A stretch of DNA of 64,000 bases from Macrocybe gigantea (taxonomy: Eukaryota; Basidiomycota; Agaricomycetes; Agaricales; Callistosporiaceae), in NCBI GenBank assembly GCA_011319805.1, contig SJRY01000146.1, positions 1-64,000 on the forward strand, in the 5' to 3' direction. The notes beneath the pieces are model-generated. The model was not told the DNA's origin. It searched no databases and worked only from the letters and a program-made list of their open reading frames with translations. Shown here piece by piece: positions 54,295 to 64,000 of this stretch. Each line of letters starts with the position of its first letter. Position 1 is the first letter of the stretch. The position numbers and the translations under genes are program-made.

Positions 54295-54967
54295 CTCAAC
54301 CAGGACTCAACCAGGACTTTACAGAAACTCCAGAAACTCAACAAGGACCCAACAGGGACTCAACAGGGATGCCAGGAGAACAGGGGGGGGAGTGTCATGT
54401 ACTCTGGGTTTGAGACCTCAACGAGTCCTGATGTCAGTGTGCATGCTGGAGAATCTTGGATAGGAAGGTGTCAAGGTCATCACCACTGCCATCATCAATG
54501 CCAATAGAATCCTGAGTCATTACAGAGCCAGTCTATGGACCCTCTTCAGTTTGTTCATTATCATTAATAAAGTCATCTGAGGAATGGTTAGATAGGTAAC
54601 TGGTGTTGCATTCAGGCATTGATCATACCAAGTAAGTCATCTGGCTCTTTCTCGCTGCTCTGGTCATCCACCTCTGCCTTGATATTAATAAACCATCGAG
54701 CCGCCTCTGAAACCTATTAGGGCATGGCATTGATCAAAATAGGTTTCAGGTCAAGGAGGCTGAGAACGATGATCAGCACTTATTCAATGATGTTTATGTA
54801 GACAGCCATGGTGAGCCTCCAGCATTTCATAATGACAAGTTTCTTTTTTTTTTTTGGCCTTAACATTGTTGTGTTCACCCCATTCATTTTATTGTTCTAG
54901 TCTACTATATATTCTACTAACTATACAAAAATCTAGGGACTTACTGAGAGGGGCCGACTAGCAGCAA

Positions 54968-55178
54968 GGTTGATGGTAGTGGTAATGGGGCAGGAGTGAA
55001 AGCATGGGAATGTGGACTTGTGCAAATTGATCACCCCATGGGAAGTTAAAACATCAGATAACTGGTAACTGGTAACTAGCTGGTTACCCAATGTTTCAAC
55101 TTCCCATGGAGTGATCAATTTGCACAAGTCTGCATTTCCATGCTTTTGCTCCTGCTCCATTACTACTACCATTGACAA
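54968..55178. repeat. Long palindrome (about 90-bp arms) derived from copia gag
   Basis: The arm ggttgatggtagtggtaatg... (54968 to about 55055) is repeated inverted at about 55089-55178 (...attactactaccattgac), with a centre that is itself nearly palindromic (ggtaactagctggttacc). The arm sequence is related to 23938-24020, just behind the zinc knuckle of the copia gag. Confidence 0.85.
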
Positions 55179-55376
55179 TGTTGGCCTCTATAGTAGATGT
55201 ATATAGCCCATAGATACATCATAGACTATAGATACTGTTGTAGAATCAATTTGAAAGAATATATCAAATGGATATGTGGAGGAGAAAAATAAAAGAAATC
55301 ACCATCCCCCCCTCCTCCAAATCTGATTGAATTTCAGACAGAGCCCAATGAATTTGGCATCTATTGAGTCTATACC

Positions 55377-58300
55377 ATGTATCCATCCAGTGATTCTGAA
55401 GCTGACCAACAGCTAAATGACCTCTACAATGTCCCCCATCCCTCTATCAGCCAGCCTGATACTGTCCACTCAAAGTGGGTTATGCCCTTCTTGATCACAT
55501 GCTGGTGGGCTGAAGACATCTTTGCTCCCTTTCGCAATGTGTCAGTCTTTTGGTTTATTCATTAGTTCTGTACTGGATCAGGGCAAAAATTGATTGAAGA
55601 AGCAGATTGACTGGTTTACAATGTCATTTTGGTGCCCGACTTTGAGGTGGCTGGTTTTGCCTCCAATTTCAGTACAAAATGTGAACTGGATTGCATGGAC
55701 AAATTCATGGGTGATCCTTCGCTTTATCAAGGAAGTCCATTCAAGAAATCGTTGGTCAAGATTCATTTGCCCATTGAAGGTTCAAAAACTGCCAGCAAAG
55801 ATGAAGCCCCAACTTTCGAAGTCCACAGAGTCTGGCATTAGAGCCTGATAGGTGTCATCAAATCCACATTTGAATCACCAGCAGCCAAGACATTTCATTA
55901 CATGCCCTTCAAGGAATTTTGGAAGTCATCACCTGAAAACCCACCCAAGCGAATACTCAGCAAAGTCTACAACTTGGATGCTTTCATTGCTGAGCACGAG
56001 AAGATACAGATGCAACCATGCAAACCTGGATGTACTTTAGAGACAGCCATGGCTGCAATCATGCTCTGGTCTGATTTGACTCATCTCACCAACTTTGGTA
56101 CCACATTGCTCTGGCCCATCTACATATTATTCAGCAATCAGTCAAAGTACAGTCATTCAAAGCCTACAACTTTCTCTGTTGAACATGTCACATATATTCC
56201 TTAGGTAAGATCTCCTGATTGAATGTGATCAGTCTTGTTAAATTTGTTCTATTGCAGCTACTAGATACTGTTTAAGACATATACATGAAGCTTGGGAAGC
56301 AAGCTGTGGCATCAGCTGCAATCCTTGCCCACCTTTGCCATGAACTCATGCATGCTGTATGGGAGCTACTGCTCAATGAGGACTTCATGCATGCCTACAT
56401 GCATGGAATCATTGTCAAGTGCACTGTTAGGCTAGATGAATCTCAGAAGGACTCAGGCAGACTAAGTGCGAGAGTGGTCTTGAGATGATGGCAAAAGGAA
56501 TATTAAGCCTAGCACTACTGGTACATCTGAGAGTCCTTATATACATTACAGTACTCGAGCATGGACCATGGGCTGTGCAATGCTGTGGACTGCGGATGAG
56601 TAAGACTGGAAGGAGATGACTCAGGATGACTAGGGAAGTGGGATGACTCGATGGCTGTGTGCTGCACAGCATGACGGGGGAGATAAGGGATGTGGGAAAG
56701 ATAAGATAAGAAAATGAATGGTCCTTTGGGTGATGTCTGTAACATGCACCGATGGCATTACAAGGTGGTTGTAAAGAAAAGTAAGTATATTCAAAAGTCC
56801 TGTGCAAACAGTCATTGACATGACATCAGAGTTCTTTTGGCCACCATCTGGTCAATGGCGGCCTGCCCCTGCTCTTGCTGCTTTATTCCAAAGAAGAATA
56901 TCCTGCTGATAGGAACCAAACTGGATACATGTTGCTGCAAGAAGATCAGAGTCGATGATGAGCATTGCCAAGGTGCAATAGATACCACGTGTTGATTTAT
57001 ATACCAATTGGGACAGTTGGTCAGTTTGACATGGGTTGAAGATGTGCTCTAGCCCAAGTCTTGGGTTCCTACCAGAGTGAGCTCCTAAGCTATCACCTGT
57101 GTGTCTGAGGAACTGAATTCGTTGTAGAATACATTCTCTGAATGCCTTGCTGACTACAGAATCAACTTTTATTCCATGTTTTAGCCTGACTTCCTTTACG
57201 AATTCAAACTGGGTATTTGGCATTCAATGTTCACCCATCTGCTATGTATCCTGTATGCTGAAGAGGGGGATTGCATACAGAAATTGAATTGACAGCAAGT
57301 CTCATTTTGGTTTAAAGTTAATGCCAGACTGACATTTGAACTTGAACAGGTATCGAGCCATACCAACATTTGGTTGTAATGTCATTTGATGTTTCAGCAA
57401 CAATATTTCAGATTTAAAAAAGCTAGCAGCCCACGATTATAAGGATATGTTGCAGGTAAGTTGAACAGTCTATAATTGTTTCAGGGCAGAGCTGACTCTC
57501 AGCAGTGCGCAATGCCTGTATTGGAGGATTTACTATCCAAACTGCACAATTCAATGGTCCTGGATCTGGTGTTCACACTGTCAACATGGCATGCCATTGA
57601 GAAATTGTGGCTTCATACTGAAAGAACGCTCAGCTTCCTTGAGGCGACAACAATGGCTATGGGGCATATCATTCAAAAATTTGAGAGGACCACCTGTGAA
57701 TGCTATGAGATACAAGAACTTCCTAAAGAGGAGGCAGTGTGAGGACATTGCACAGCTGCACAGGTGGAAACAAGTGGTGGCACTCAATCTAACCACAGTC
57801 GCAAAATGGGCAAGGTCAACTGCAAGCAATTCAACCTGATGATGGACAAGTTTCACATGTTGGGTGACTATATCAAAGCCATCAAATTGTTTGGAATGAC
57901 AAAAAATTATTCAACACAAGTGGTATGTTCAGTATTGTTTTGTGATACATCTACCTATGACTCATTCTTGATATAAGGGCAAACTGGAACATCATTGAGT
58001 CAAACGGTATTTCACCTGCACAAGCAAGAACAATGGTTTTGAAGGGCAAATCTCGAGACAACTGCAGCGTGCATGATTTCTGGAGGATATGTGGCAGTGA
58101 CGATACAATCACCAGATGGCAAATACCCATGGAGAGGCAGCTGTCGATGATTATGCCACTGCCACATTGCCTTTCATGGTCTCCAAGGCCCTGCCACCCA
58201 CTCCTCCAGATCAACATTACCACATGTCAGAGTCAAAGAAGAACTACATATCCATATTTTCATGGCTATAGGAGAATAAGGACAATCCTGCACTGGTGGT

Positions 58301-58627
58301 AAGTGTTGCTTGGCATATCATTTGCAAAACTTGCTAATAGTCCACACCAGGACTTCCTGCCACAGTTGAAAGACCACTTGCTTGCTCATTTGCAAGGCTC
58401 TTCATTTAGAGACATGGTCAAATTCTCAGAATCTGACCACACATCATTAATCATCCAATATAACTGACTATACATGCATAAGGTAGTCCGATTCAATTAT
58501 ACAACCTATGACATGCAGTGAAATCAAGACTCTATCAATCTGTGGACACATCCCAACATAATGGTCTTGTCCCATGAAGCCATGGAGGAGGTTGTGAGAG
58601 ACCCACATCCATACACCTATGTGCTGA
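55377..58627 (+). pseudogene. Plavaka-type transposase, degraded and 3'-truncated
   Basis: Successive blocks: VHSKWVMPFLITCWWAEDIF, VAGFASNFSTKCELDCMDKF, HLPIEGSKTASKDEA, SLIGVIKSTFESPAAKTFHY, ILSKVYNLDAFIAEHEKIQM, LETAMAAIMLWSDLTHLTNF, GTTLLWPIYILFSNQSKYSH, CHELMHAVWELLLNEDFMHA (split after IIVKC by the solo LTR 56425-56744), VLLATIWSMAACPC, then on to MHTERTLSFLE-like DLVFTLSTWHAIEKLWLH, QFNLMMDKFHMLGDYIKAIK and INLWTHPNIMVLSHEAMEEV. This order matches Plavaka transposases, a CACTA-related class frequent in basidiomycetes. GT-AG introns are recognisable (56205, 57450, 57920). Several stops. The C-terminus is cut by the family A LTR at 58625, and the zinc-finger N-terminus was not found. Confidence 0.85.
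56425..56744 (-). repeat. Solo LTR of family G (320 bp) in the Plavaka gene
   Basis: Exact duplication tgcac at 56420-56424 and 56745-56749. Same LTR subtype as 17406-17725 and 45575-45894. Confidence 0.95.
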
Positions 58628-59912
58628 TGACTATTGGGTAGCACTAACCAACAAAACCAACAAGGTGGAATGAAGGAAGCAGCAGTCCCTATCTGAGGCT
58701 GTAAAAATATGAGCTGTCCAAGTTGCAAAGTAACCCAAGAAGATAAGGAATGAGATAGGAAAAAGGGACAAAGTGATTTCAGAACAGTTTTGGAGAAGAT
58801 TTTAGTGATTTCGGGAACATGTAAGGGGACTTAACTGTGATCCTGAGCAAAGGTGGAAATGATGACAACAAGTTTCAAAGGGACTTGGAACAACAAAGAC
58901 TTCCACATGAAGTCAGGAACACTGATTTTGGGACTTGAAACTGCAGCTCCACACGAGCACGATACTGCTAGATGGACTTGACACAAAGGCTCCACACAAG
59001 CGTGATACTGTGAGGTCAATAACACAAGGACTCCACACAAGTTGTAGACTGTGAAAACTGCTGAGAACTGAGATGGTGACTTTTTCTATTATTGTTACAA
59101 ACACCAAGTACATGGGTTTTATAGGTATAAGATTTTGAATGTTGGAAGAATTGGCAAAGTCGAAACCAAAGAAAAGAATGTATTATACAATTTCAAAACT
59201 GATAAGAAAAGGATGTCATCCAATTTCGAGAGGTTTCGAAATGAAAGAAAAGGAGAGTCGTAAGATTTCGAGAGAAAGTATCCCAGCTGAAACTTTGGAG
59301 GATGTAGGACTGTTTGGAATCAGAAGATAAATGGTAAAAGTATAGGTAAAATGCATCCCGATACCAGTGATATGCATGGTAAAGTGGAGCACGAACACAC
59401 TCTAAGGAATGTAAAGTGAATCAGTGAAACTAAAGTTGTAAGATTTCAAAAGAAAGGCAACAGAAACATGGTCACTTACTCAAAATTGTTTGTTTCGAGT
59501 ATACAGCAGCAAAGGGTCTTTGGAATCACTGGAACACATGAGGCGATGTGATACCAAGCATGGCAATAGCTTTGCCATGGCAGGATCGGTAGATCAGGAG
59601 TAACATATGGTAGAGGGATTACTAAATCAGTCGTTGGCAATACAGGATCGGCAGAAGGTCTGAAACATAAGGATGCAACATGTTTGGCGAATTCCAGGAT
59701 CTGAATGGAAGCCTCAGGGAGTTCATTGGAATTTCGAGTGCTGGGCAAGCAATTGTGAGTAAGGCTGTGGAATCATGCTAAGGGAGCTGAGTAATCAGTG
59801 GTGATTTTGAAGGCCTTGGACAGCTCATATTTTTACAGCCTCGGATAGGGACTGCTGCTTCCTTCATTCCACCTTGTTGGTTTTGTTGGTTAGTGCTATC
59901 TGACAGTCATCA
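58625..59912 (-). repeat. Family A LTR with 98-bp terminal inverted repeats (1288 bp)
   Basis: Homologous to 4974-6045. The first about 98 bp (tgatgactattgggtagcac...gctgtccaag) recur inverted at 59815-59912 with only a few mismatches. No matching target duplication is seen (tgtgc on the left, ccatc on the right). CpG-depleted compared with 4974-6045. Confidence 0.8.
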
Positions 59913-60152
59913 CCATCAAACCATCATGAACAATATTCCTCTCTGTGTCAGATTTTGATTTGTTGTTAACCTCCTCCACTTCTAATCTTACTAGAGAATG
60001 CTCCATTAGCTAAGCGCCAAAGTTGCTTTAGATATTGTTCACCCCATCCTCCTCTATGACCTCAAGATTGACTTGAATGTCTGTCTTCAACTGATTGCCA
60101 AGGTAAAAAAAATCGGCCACCCACTGGCATTATAATATTGAGCAGAAAATGG
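59913..60152. other. Short coding-like fragment, unassigned
   Basis: One plus-strand frame near 60010-60100 (AKVALDIVHPILLYDLKIDL) ends at a GTAAAA. It may be the lost end of an interrupted gene; not assignable. Confidence 0.25.
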
Positions 60153-62252
60153 TCATAAAGGGACGTCTGCAGCCAGAAGAGATGCATAATGATCCTGCAG
60201 TTGATCTTTAGTACACTGATCTTTGGAAATATTTTGAAGCTCTTCCAACATAAATGGTAAGCAATACTTGTCTGAATATTTTAGGAAACTGAGAGCTCTT
60301 CTCTTAGCTTGTGTGATTGTCTCTTTCAAACAGATGTTTTCACTCTGAGTAGAGCCAGTGTTCGACATTAGCAGATCCATTGGAATACCATCAATAAAAA
60401 TGGGGGGAGGAACAGCTTGGTCATCTTCGTATGGCTAGAAATTGATTAATATTAGTATGTATGCACAATAATAATTAAAATACTGGAAGCTTGAGTTTTT
60501 GTTTTTTCTTATAGGAGGCTTTTGTATCGGGAGAGCTATCAGCTTGATGGCAGTTCTAAAGATAGAAAAAGTGAGTGATATTAGATATAATCAAGGTAAA
60601 AGGCACTTGTGCTTTGCATCAGAAGAGATTGGGCATCATTGAGTCCCAGACTAGCAAGTGAAAGAAGCCACCTTCTCTTTTTTGAAATGAATCTATCAAT
60701 CAATATGTGATCATCACATTTGCAGGCTTTCTTGGACATGCTTCACGCATTACAGAAATGAGGTTAAGGTTTTTTTTTCATTTGTCAGCAGGGGAGGGAT
60801 GTTGTAATACAGGTGTTGTCTGTTCATATCTAATTAGTCAGATAGAGGCGGTGAGGTATTTGAGTGGCATGTCCAAAATAATCGTAAAAGGTCTGTGTAT
60901 AGAACTTGGCCACTGCGAACTCTAGCTCAATTGCCTGCTTATTAGAAATGTCCTGAGGGGATCGGTTTGATAAGACAAATATAGAGGGAGACCCTCTCCA
61001 CAATTGAAGAACACGACTCATAGTGACGATGTATGGAAGTCGATCCCTAATATTATTAGTGGCGAGGCCTTGATTTGATCGAGGAATGATGGGCAATATG
61101 AATGGATTATGCATGAAGCAGTCCATAAAGAGTTCCTGACAGGACAAATGATGATCTGCATTTGACGTGTTGAAGTTGACGCAGGTGCAAAGATCCAATA
61201 AGACAAATTCATGAGTAAAGTTGAGCTCATAAAGCTCCCAGACGATCTCTTGAATGATGTGGACAGGAGGTAGTCACTCTGGCAGATACTCTGCACCTTG
61301 CCATATAACAGGTTTACCATAGCTGTTGCGAGCTTGGAGGAGTTGTTCACCGAAGCTTCCAGACTTCAGTAGCATAGTATCGAGCATGGCTTGGTAGTGT
61401 TTAGCTCCTCGCAAATCTCCTTGGACATCTGTTTTGAGACTGGTGGCCAGAAAGTCATGCCATGATTGACTTGACATGGCCAAGCACTTCTCCGTCTTGA
61501 TGTGCATGAGCCAGAAATGATGCGCTCGTAACCAGGACATGATAAACTTGGCCTTTCTCTCATCTTTCGTGCTGCTAATCAAGAGACTGCCATTGGGGTA
61601 ATGGGCCATCTTGGGTGTAGATTGAATGGGCCTAGCAACTTGTCGAAGGGCAGAGCTCCATGCTGAGATAGAAAAGGGTGCAAGTGTATTCTTGAATGGG
61701 GAAAATGAATAGCATCTACTGATTTGAGGGTTCTGAGACTTGGATGCTAGAAATTTATGTCAGAAATAAATATACAATAGCAAAGGAAGCCCTTATGACG
61801 GGTATATTTTGTCTCTGCCCCATTGCGATAGTTGAGGAGAGGTGGGACTGGGAAGAAAAAGCATTGCGAGACTGGGTTGTCAAAGTACTGGATGACTGCA
61901 AAGATGCATCACTCATAGAATGAGCAAGGCCATCTCCAAATGCATCCTGGTATGTCAGCCATTGTTGACAGTAACTATGGATAGCCTCATGTTTGTGAGA
62001 GCTTATCGAGCTGCCAGAATAGATTGTCAGAAAGGGTGGATCATGGGGTTCAAGGCAAATCAGATTAGATGCATACAAAACAGCAACAACTTCCAGAATA
62101 TTGCAGTTAAAGCCAGTTGACGCAAAGACTTTGGTTTCCTGAACAAGCCAGACAGGCAGTCCAGTAGTGAAAAAGTCTTCAGCAGTGTGGAGAACATTTT
62201 GTAAAAGCACTGATACAATTAGTGACATCTGTTCTGGGAGGGAGTCTACCAT
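60153..62252 (-). pseudogene. Conserved multicopy agaricomycete protein, unknown function, multi-exon
   Basis: Minus-strand frames in order: 62252-61755 (LPEQMSLIVSVLLQNVLHTA, then GLPVWLVQETKVFASTGFN, PPFLTIYSGSS, SYCQQWLTYQDAFG), 61609-61274 (FIMSWLRAHHFWLMHIK, SSQSWHDFLATSL, PVIWQGAEYLPE), 61270-60830 in changing frame (PPVHIIQEIVWELYELNFTH, NQGLATNNIRDRLPYIVTMS, ELEFAVAKFYTQTFYDYFG) and 60380-60153 (ITQAKRRALSFLKYSDKYCL). Blocks are separated by intron-sized gaps. I recognise the WELYELNF and FYTQTFYDYFG blocks from a family repeated in agaricomycete genomes with no known role. Relatively few stops, so decay is milder than in the transposons. Confidence 0.5.
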
Positions 62253-62580
62253 CCATTCGAGGCTTGTAGATTTGAAGGTAATCTAAAAGCCCATGCATTA
62301 TACAGTGCTTTTATAAGATTAATTATATAAATTACAACATGCAAAACTTTATATTTTCCCAAGGTTAAGCACTCAATTGAAAGCTATAATATAGTAGATT
62401 CTAAGCCTAGAATATCTAAGACTTTGGTGCAGTGGTTGTAGAGATAATTAGGTCACAAGTTGGGGTAAGAATGATATTTGCTGACCAGGTTTTTCCCATG
62501 GTACTGATATTGTAAACACATGAATCATGGTCATTTAAGCATGAAAATAATATAGGATTGATATTGGATACAAGTTATCA
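62253..62580. other. Intergenic, nothing recognised
   Basis: AT-rich upstream flank of the minus-strand gene; no clear promoter motif identified. Confidence 0.4.
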
Positions 62581-62712
62581 ACAGTTACAGTTAGTACTGT
62601 AACTTACTGTAACTTAGCTTAATTGACTGTAATTCAGTGTAACCTACCATCACTTACTGTAACCTACCATCACTTACCGTAACTAACCGTAAACTAGCAT
62701 AACTTGGTGTAT
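62581..62712. repeat. Tandem array of taacttactg-type units, array 1
   Basis: Imperfect 10-bp units (taacttactg, taacctaccatcact) in direct order, including ttgactgtaattcag. Confidence 0.8.
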
Positions 62713-63329
62713 CAGCTTTAAACAATTGTTTACACTAGGTTAACCTCAAAGCTCTAGTTCAATAACAGCCTCTGCTTCCATAGCCCTTCACCTAGCATGT
62801 TTGCTCCAGCAATGTATCTCCATGTCTGCCCCTGGCGACATGTTCCTGTGTCTGTGCTCTGAGACAGGAAATGCCTCATAGGCCCATCCTGTGAGTCCCC
62901 CCCTCTCTCCATCTCTCTGCCTCAGTGCTCACTCATACTGCTGGCAGTTTTCCTTTTCCTCGTTTTGCTTTCATTGAAACCCACCTGCCTGCCCCCACAA
63001 CCCCCTTTCTATTTATTTCTGTTGTGTCTCCAGTGTTTCATTTTGACTGCTCAAGACAGTGTTCCATGCTACAGACAGTTTCCCATATTTTCATGTACTC
63101 ATAAACATTTGCTCACAGACAGATTCTTCCTGACTCTACAGACAGTTTTTCTTATGTTCATGTACTCACAGACATCTCCTCCTAACTTACCATAACACTT
63201 AGGGCTTTCAATGTATACAGTTTCTCTATCACATCTGCTTAGTTTGACCACCACCATCTGTGGCAGCTGGTCATGCCTTGCTACCTATTTTCCTTTTTTT
63301 GAATCTGTTTGGCTGAGCTTCGAGATTAA
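62713..63329. other. Spacer between two related tandem arrays
   Basis: Pyrimidine-rich; words such as cagacagttt(c/t) and catgtactcacagac repeat at 63065-63170. No credible gene. Confidence 0.4.
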
Positions 63330-63455
63330 ATTGACTGTAATTCAGCATAACTCACCATCACTTACCATTATTTACCATAACTTACTGTTACTTACCATTA
63401 TTTACTGTAACTTACTGTTACTTATAGTTAGTTACTGTAAACTAGCGTAACTATT
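63330..63455. repeat. Tandem array of taacttactg-type units, array 2
   Basis: Starts with the same ttgactgtaattcag word as array 1, same orientation, then taccattattta/taacttactgt units. Confidence 0.8.
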
Positions 63456-64000
63456 TGCAACCCATGTTTTACTTTCCATCAGCTAGCATCTGTTGGAATT
63501 GCAGGGTTGAATTTTTGATTGATTTCCCTGTTACACTGAGCACTGCATGCTGCTATTGTAATTGAGAAGAAAACTTCATTGAGAGATACAAGCAATGGTC
63601 CAAGGGCATAAGATACCTTCTCGATTGCTAGGCATCACTTCTATCCTGGATGACACAACAAATTCTACTCAACTACCCTTTTTTCTACCTCCTATACAGA
63701 GCAGTTTCAATCATTCATTCCTCTAATTGGAAGACTTGGGGCCAGATAGTCCCACCTTACCTCACCAAAATCAATGCTTCTTGACCACTCTTAGGGCTTC
63801 TGTGCCTTAGCCTGGGCACAGGAAAGTTAGCAAGCCATCCAGAACCATTGAGAAGGTGCCATATACTGCAGACAGCCCTTGTCCAGCTTGCGAGAGTCTG
63901 TGTCCAAAACAAGGTCTTTTTAGCTGCTTATAGAACCATTCAAGCAGCATGGGAGAGTGTTGCTGTTGATTTTGCCAAGCTTGGTCTGGGCAAACACAGC
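63456..64000. other. Unassigned sequence at window end
   Basis: Short plus-strand protein-like stretches (for example QAAWESVAVDFAKLGLGKH near 63940) but no family recognised. Confidence 0.3.

Larger units (their letters stand above)
51793..54404. mobile_element. Non-autonomous DNA transposon, copy 2 (2612 bp)
   Basis: Flanked by the exact 8-bp duplication tgggtttg (51785-51792 and 54405-54412). Inverted repeats at 51793-51823 and 54374-54404. Collinear with 11999-14611 with only scattered substitutions and one 1-bp indel in a C run near 53115, so both copies derive from a recent common source. Same orientation as copy 1. Interrupts the Spt5-like gene. Confidence 0.95.
49340..54800 (-). pseudogene. 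Spt5-like NGN/KOW protein gene, split by an LTR and by the 2.6-kb element
   Basis: Minus-strand order: an acidic N-terminus (about 54790-54412: RFIDIKAEVDD-like, then DDLDTFLSKILQHAH), the inserted element 51793-54404, an NGN-like region and first KOW motif (about 51640-51290: YLEATMNLALVNLLKITPGI, WVxILKGPYKGDTGL), a second KOW block (51000-50760: ISVPWHELQKVIVPRDFVQV, RQGQKAWVTGMVE), the inserted LTR 50376-50721, then FQVHVNWLKIVP, a third KOW-like VIIAKKHAMKGYHVVIKDIL (about 50200), a Pro/Trp-rich stretch and the terminal NNGLLVVIRGQHCSKYICCI (49500). This matches the enlarged Spt5-like family of agaricomycetes; true Spt5 is a transcription elongation factor. Stops and frameshifts throughout. 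Confidence 0.75.

Noticed and set aside
58620..59917. Target-site duplication around the family A LTR at 58625-59912
   Set aside because: The flanking 5-mers tgtgc and ccatc do not match, and no longer match was found by eye.

Overview
This window looks like transposon-packed, probably heterochromatic DNA from an agaricomycete (mushroom-forming basidiomycete). The evidence is the combination of Ty3/Gypsy chromoviruses, a KDZ transposase with its cysteine-cluster partner gene, a Plavaka-type transposase, an IS630/Tc1-like DDE endonuclease and Spt5-like NGN/KOW genes, together with short GT-AG introns of about 50 nt. I cannot name the species. No intact ordinary housekeeping gene was found. Almost every coding frame carries stops or frameshifts, and where copies can be compared most changes are C-to-T or G-to-A at CpG, as expected from 5-methylcytosine deamination or a RIP-like process.

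Layout. 1-6045: 5' part of a minus-strand Gypsy element (family A) with its LTR. 6038-7171: Gypsy gag fragment. 7490-9816: minus-strand conserved gene of unknown function. 10200-11507: KDZ transposase, truncated by an A-family LTR, which was then entered by a 2.6-kb non-autonomous DNA element (11999-14611) and abutted by a second Gypsy chromovirus (family F, 14641-20240). 20361-23055: DDE transposase. 23924-24700: copia-type gag. 24820-25594: F-family solo LTR holding another solo LTR. 26109-26773: Tc1/mariner-like MITE. 27060-29530: KDZ-associated CxC5/CxC6 gene. 30448-31565: A-family LTR. 32227-32648: small GC-rich gene of unknown function.

32855-45894 holds the best-resolved structure: a Gypsy chromovirus (family G, plus strand) whose gag was entered by a second, complete family-G copy in the opposite orientation (34623-41139, target duplication AAGAC). 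This family appears to self-prime like Tf1 and carries an extra 132-residue ORF behind pol, joined by an ATGA stop-start overlap.

45895-64000: remnants of conserved agaricomycete multicopy genes (45895-46760, 47280-49190, 60153-62252), an Spt5-like gene split by an LTR and by the second copy of the 2.6-kb element (51793-54404), a 0.2-kb palindrome derived from copia gag, a Plavaka transposase split by a family-G solo LTR and truncated by an A-family LTR, and two short tandem arrays.

Most of the content is nested insertions rather than cooperating genes. The 2.6-kb element has 31-bp inverted repeats, exact 8-bp target duplications and two nearly identical copies, so it moved recently and must depend on a transposase encoded elsewhere. 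The KDZ class is a plausible but unproven candidate.
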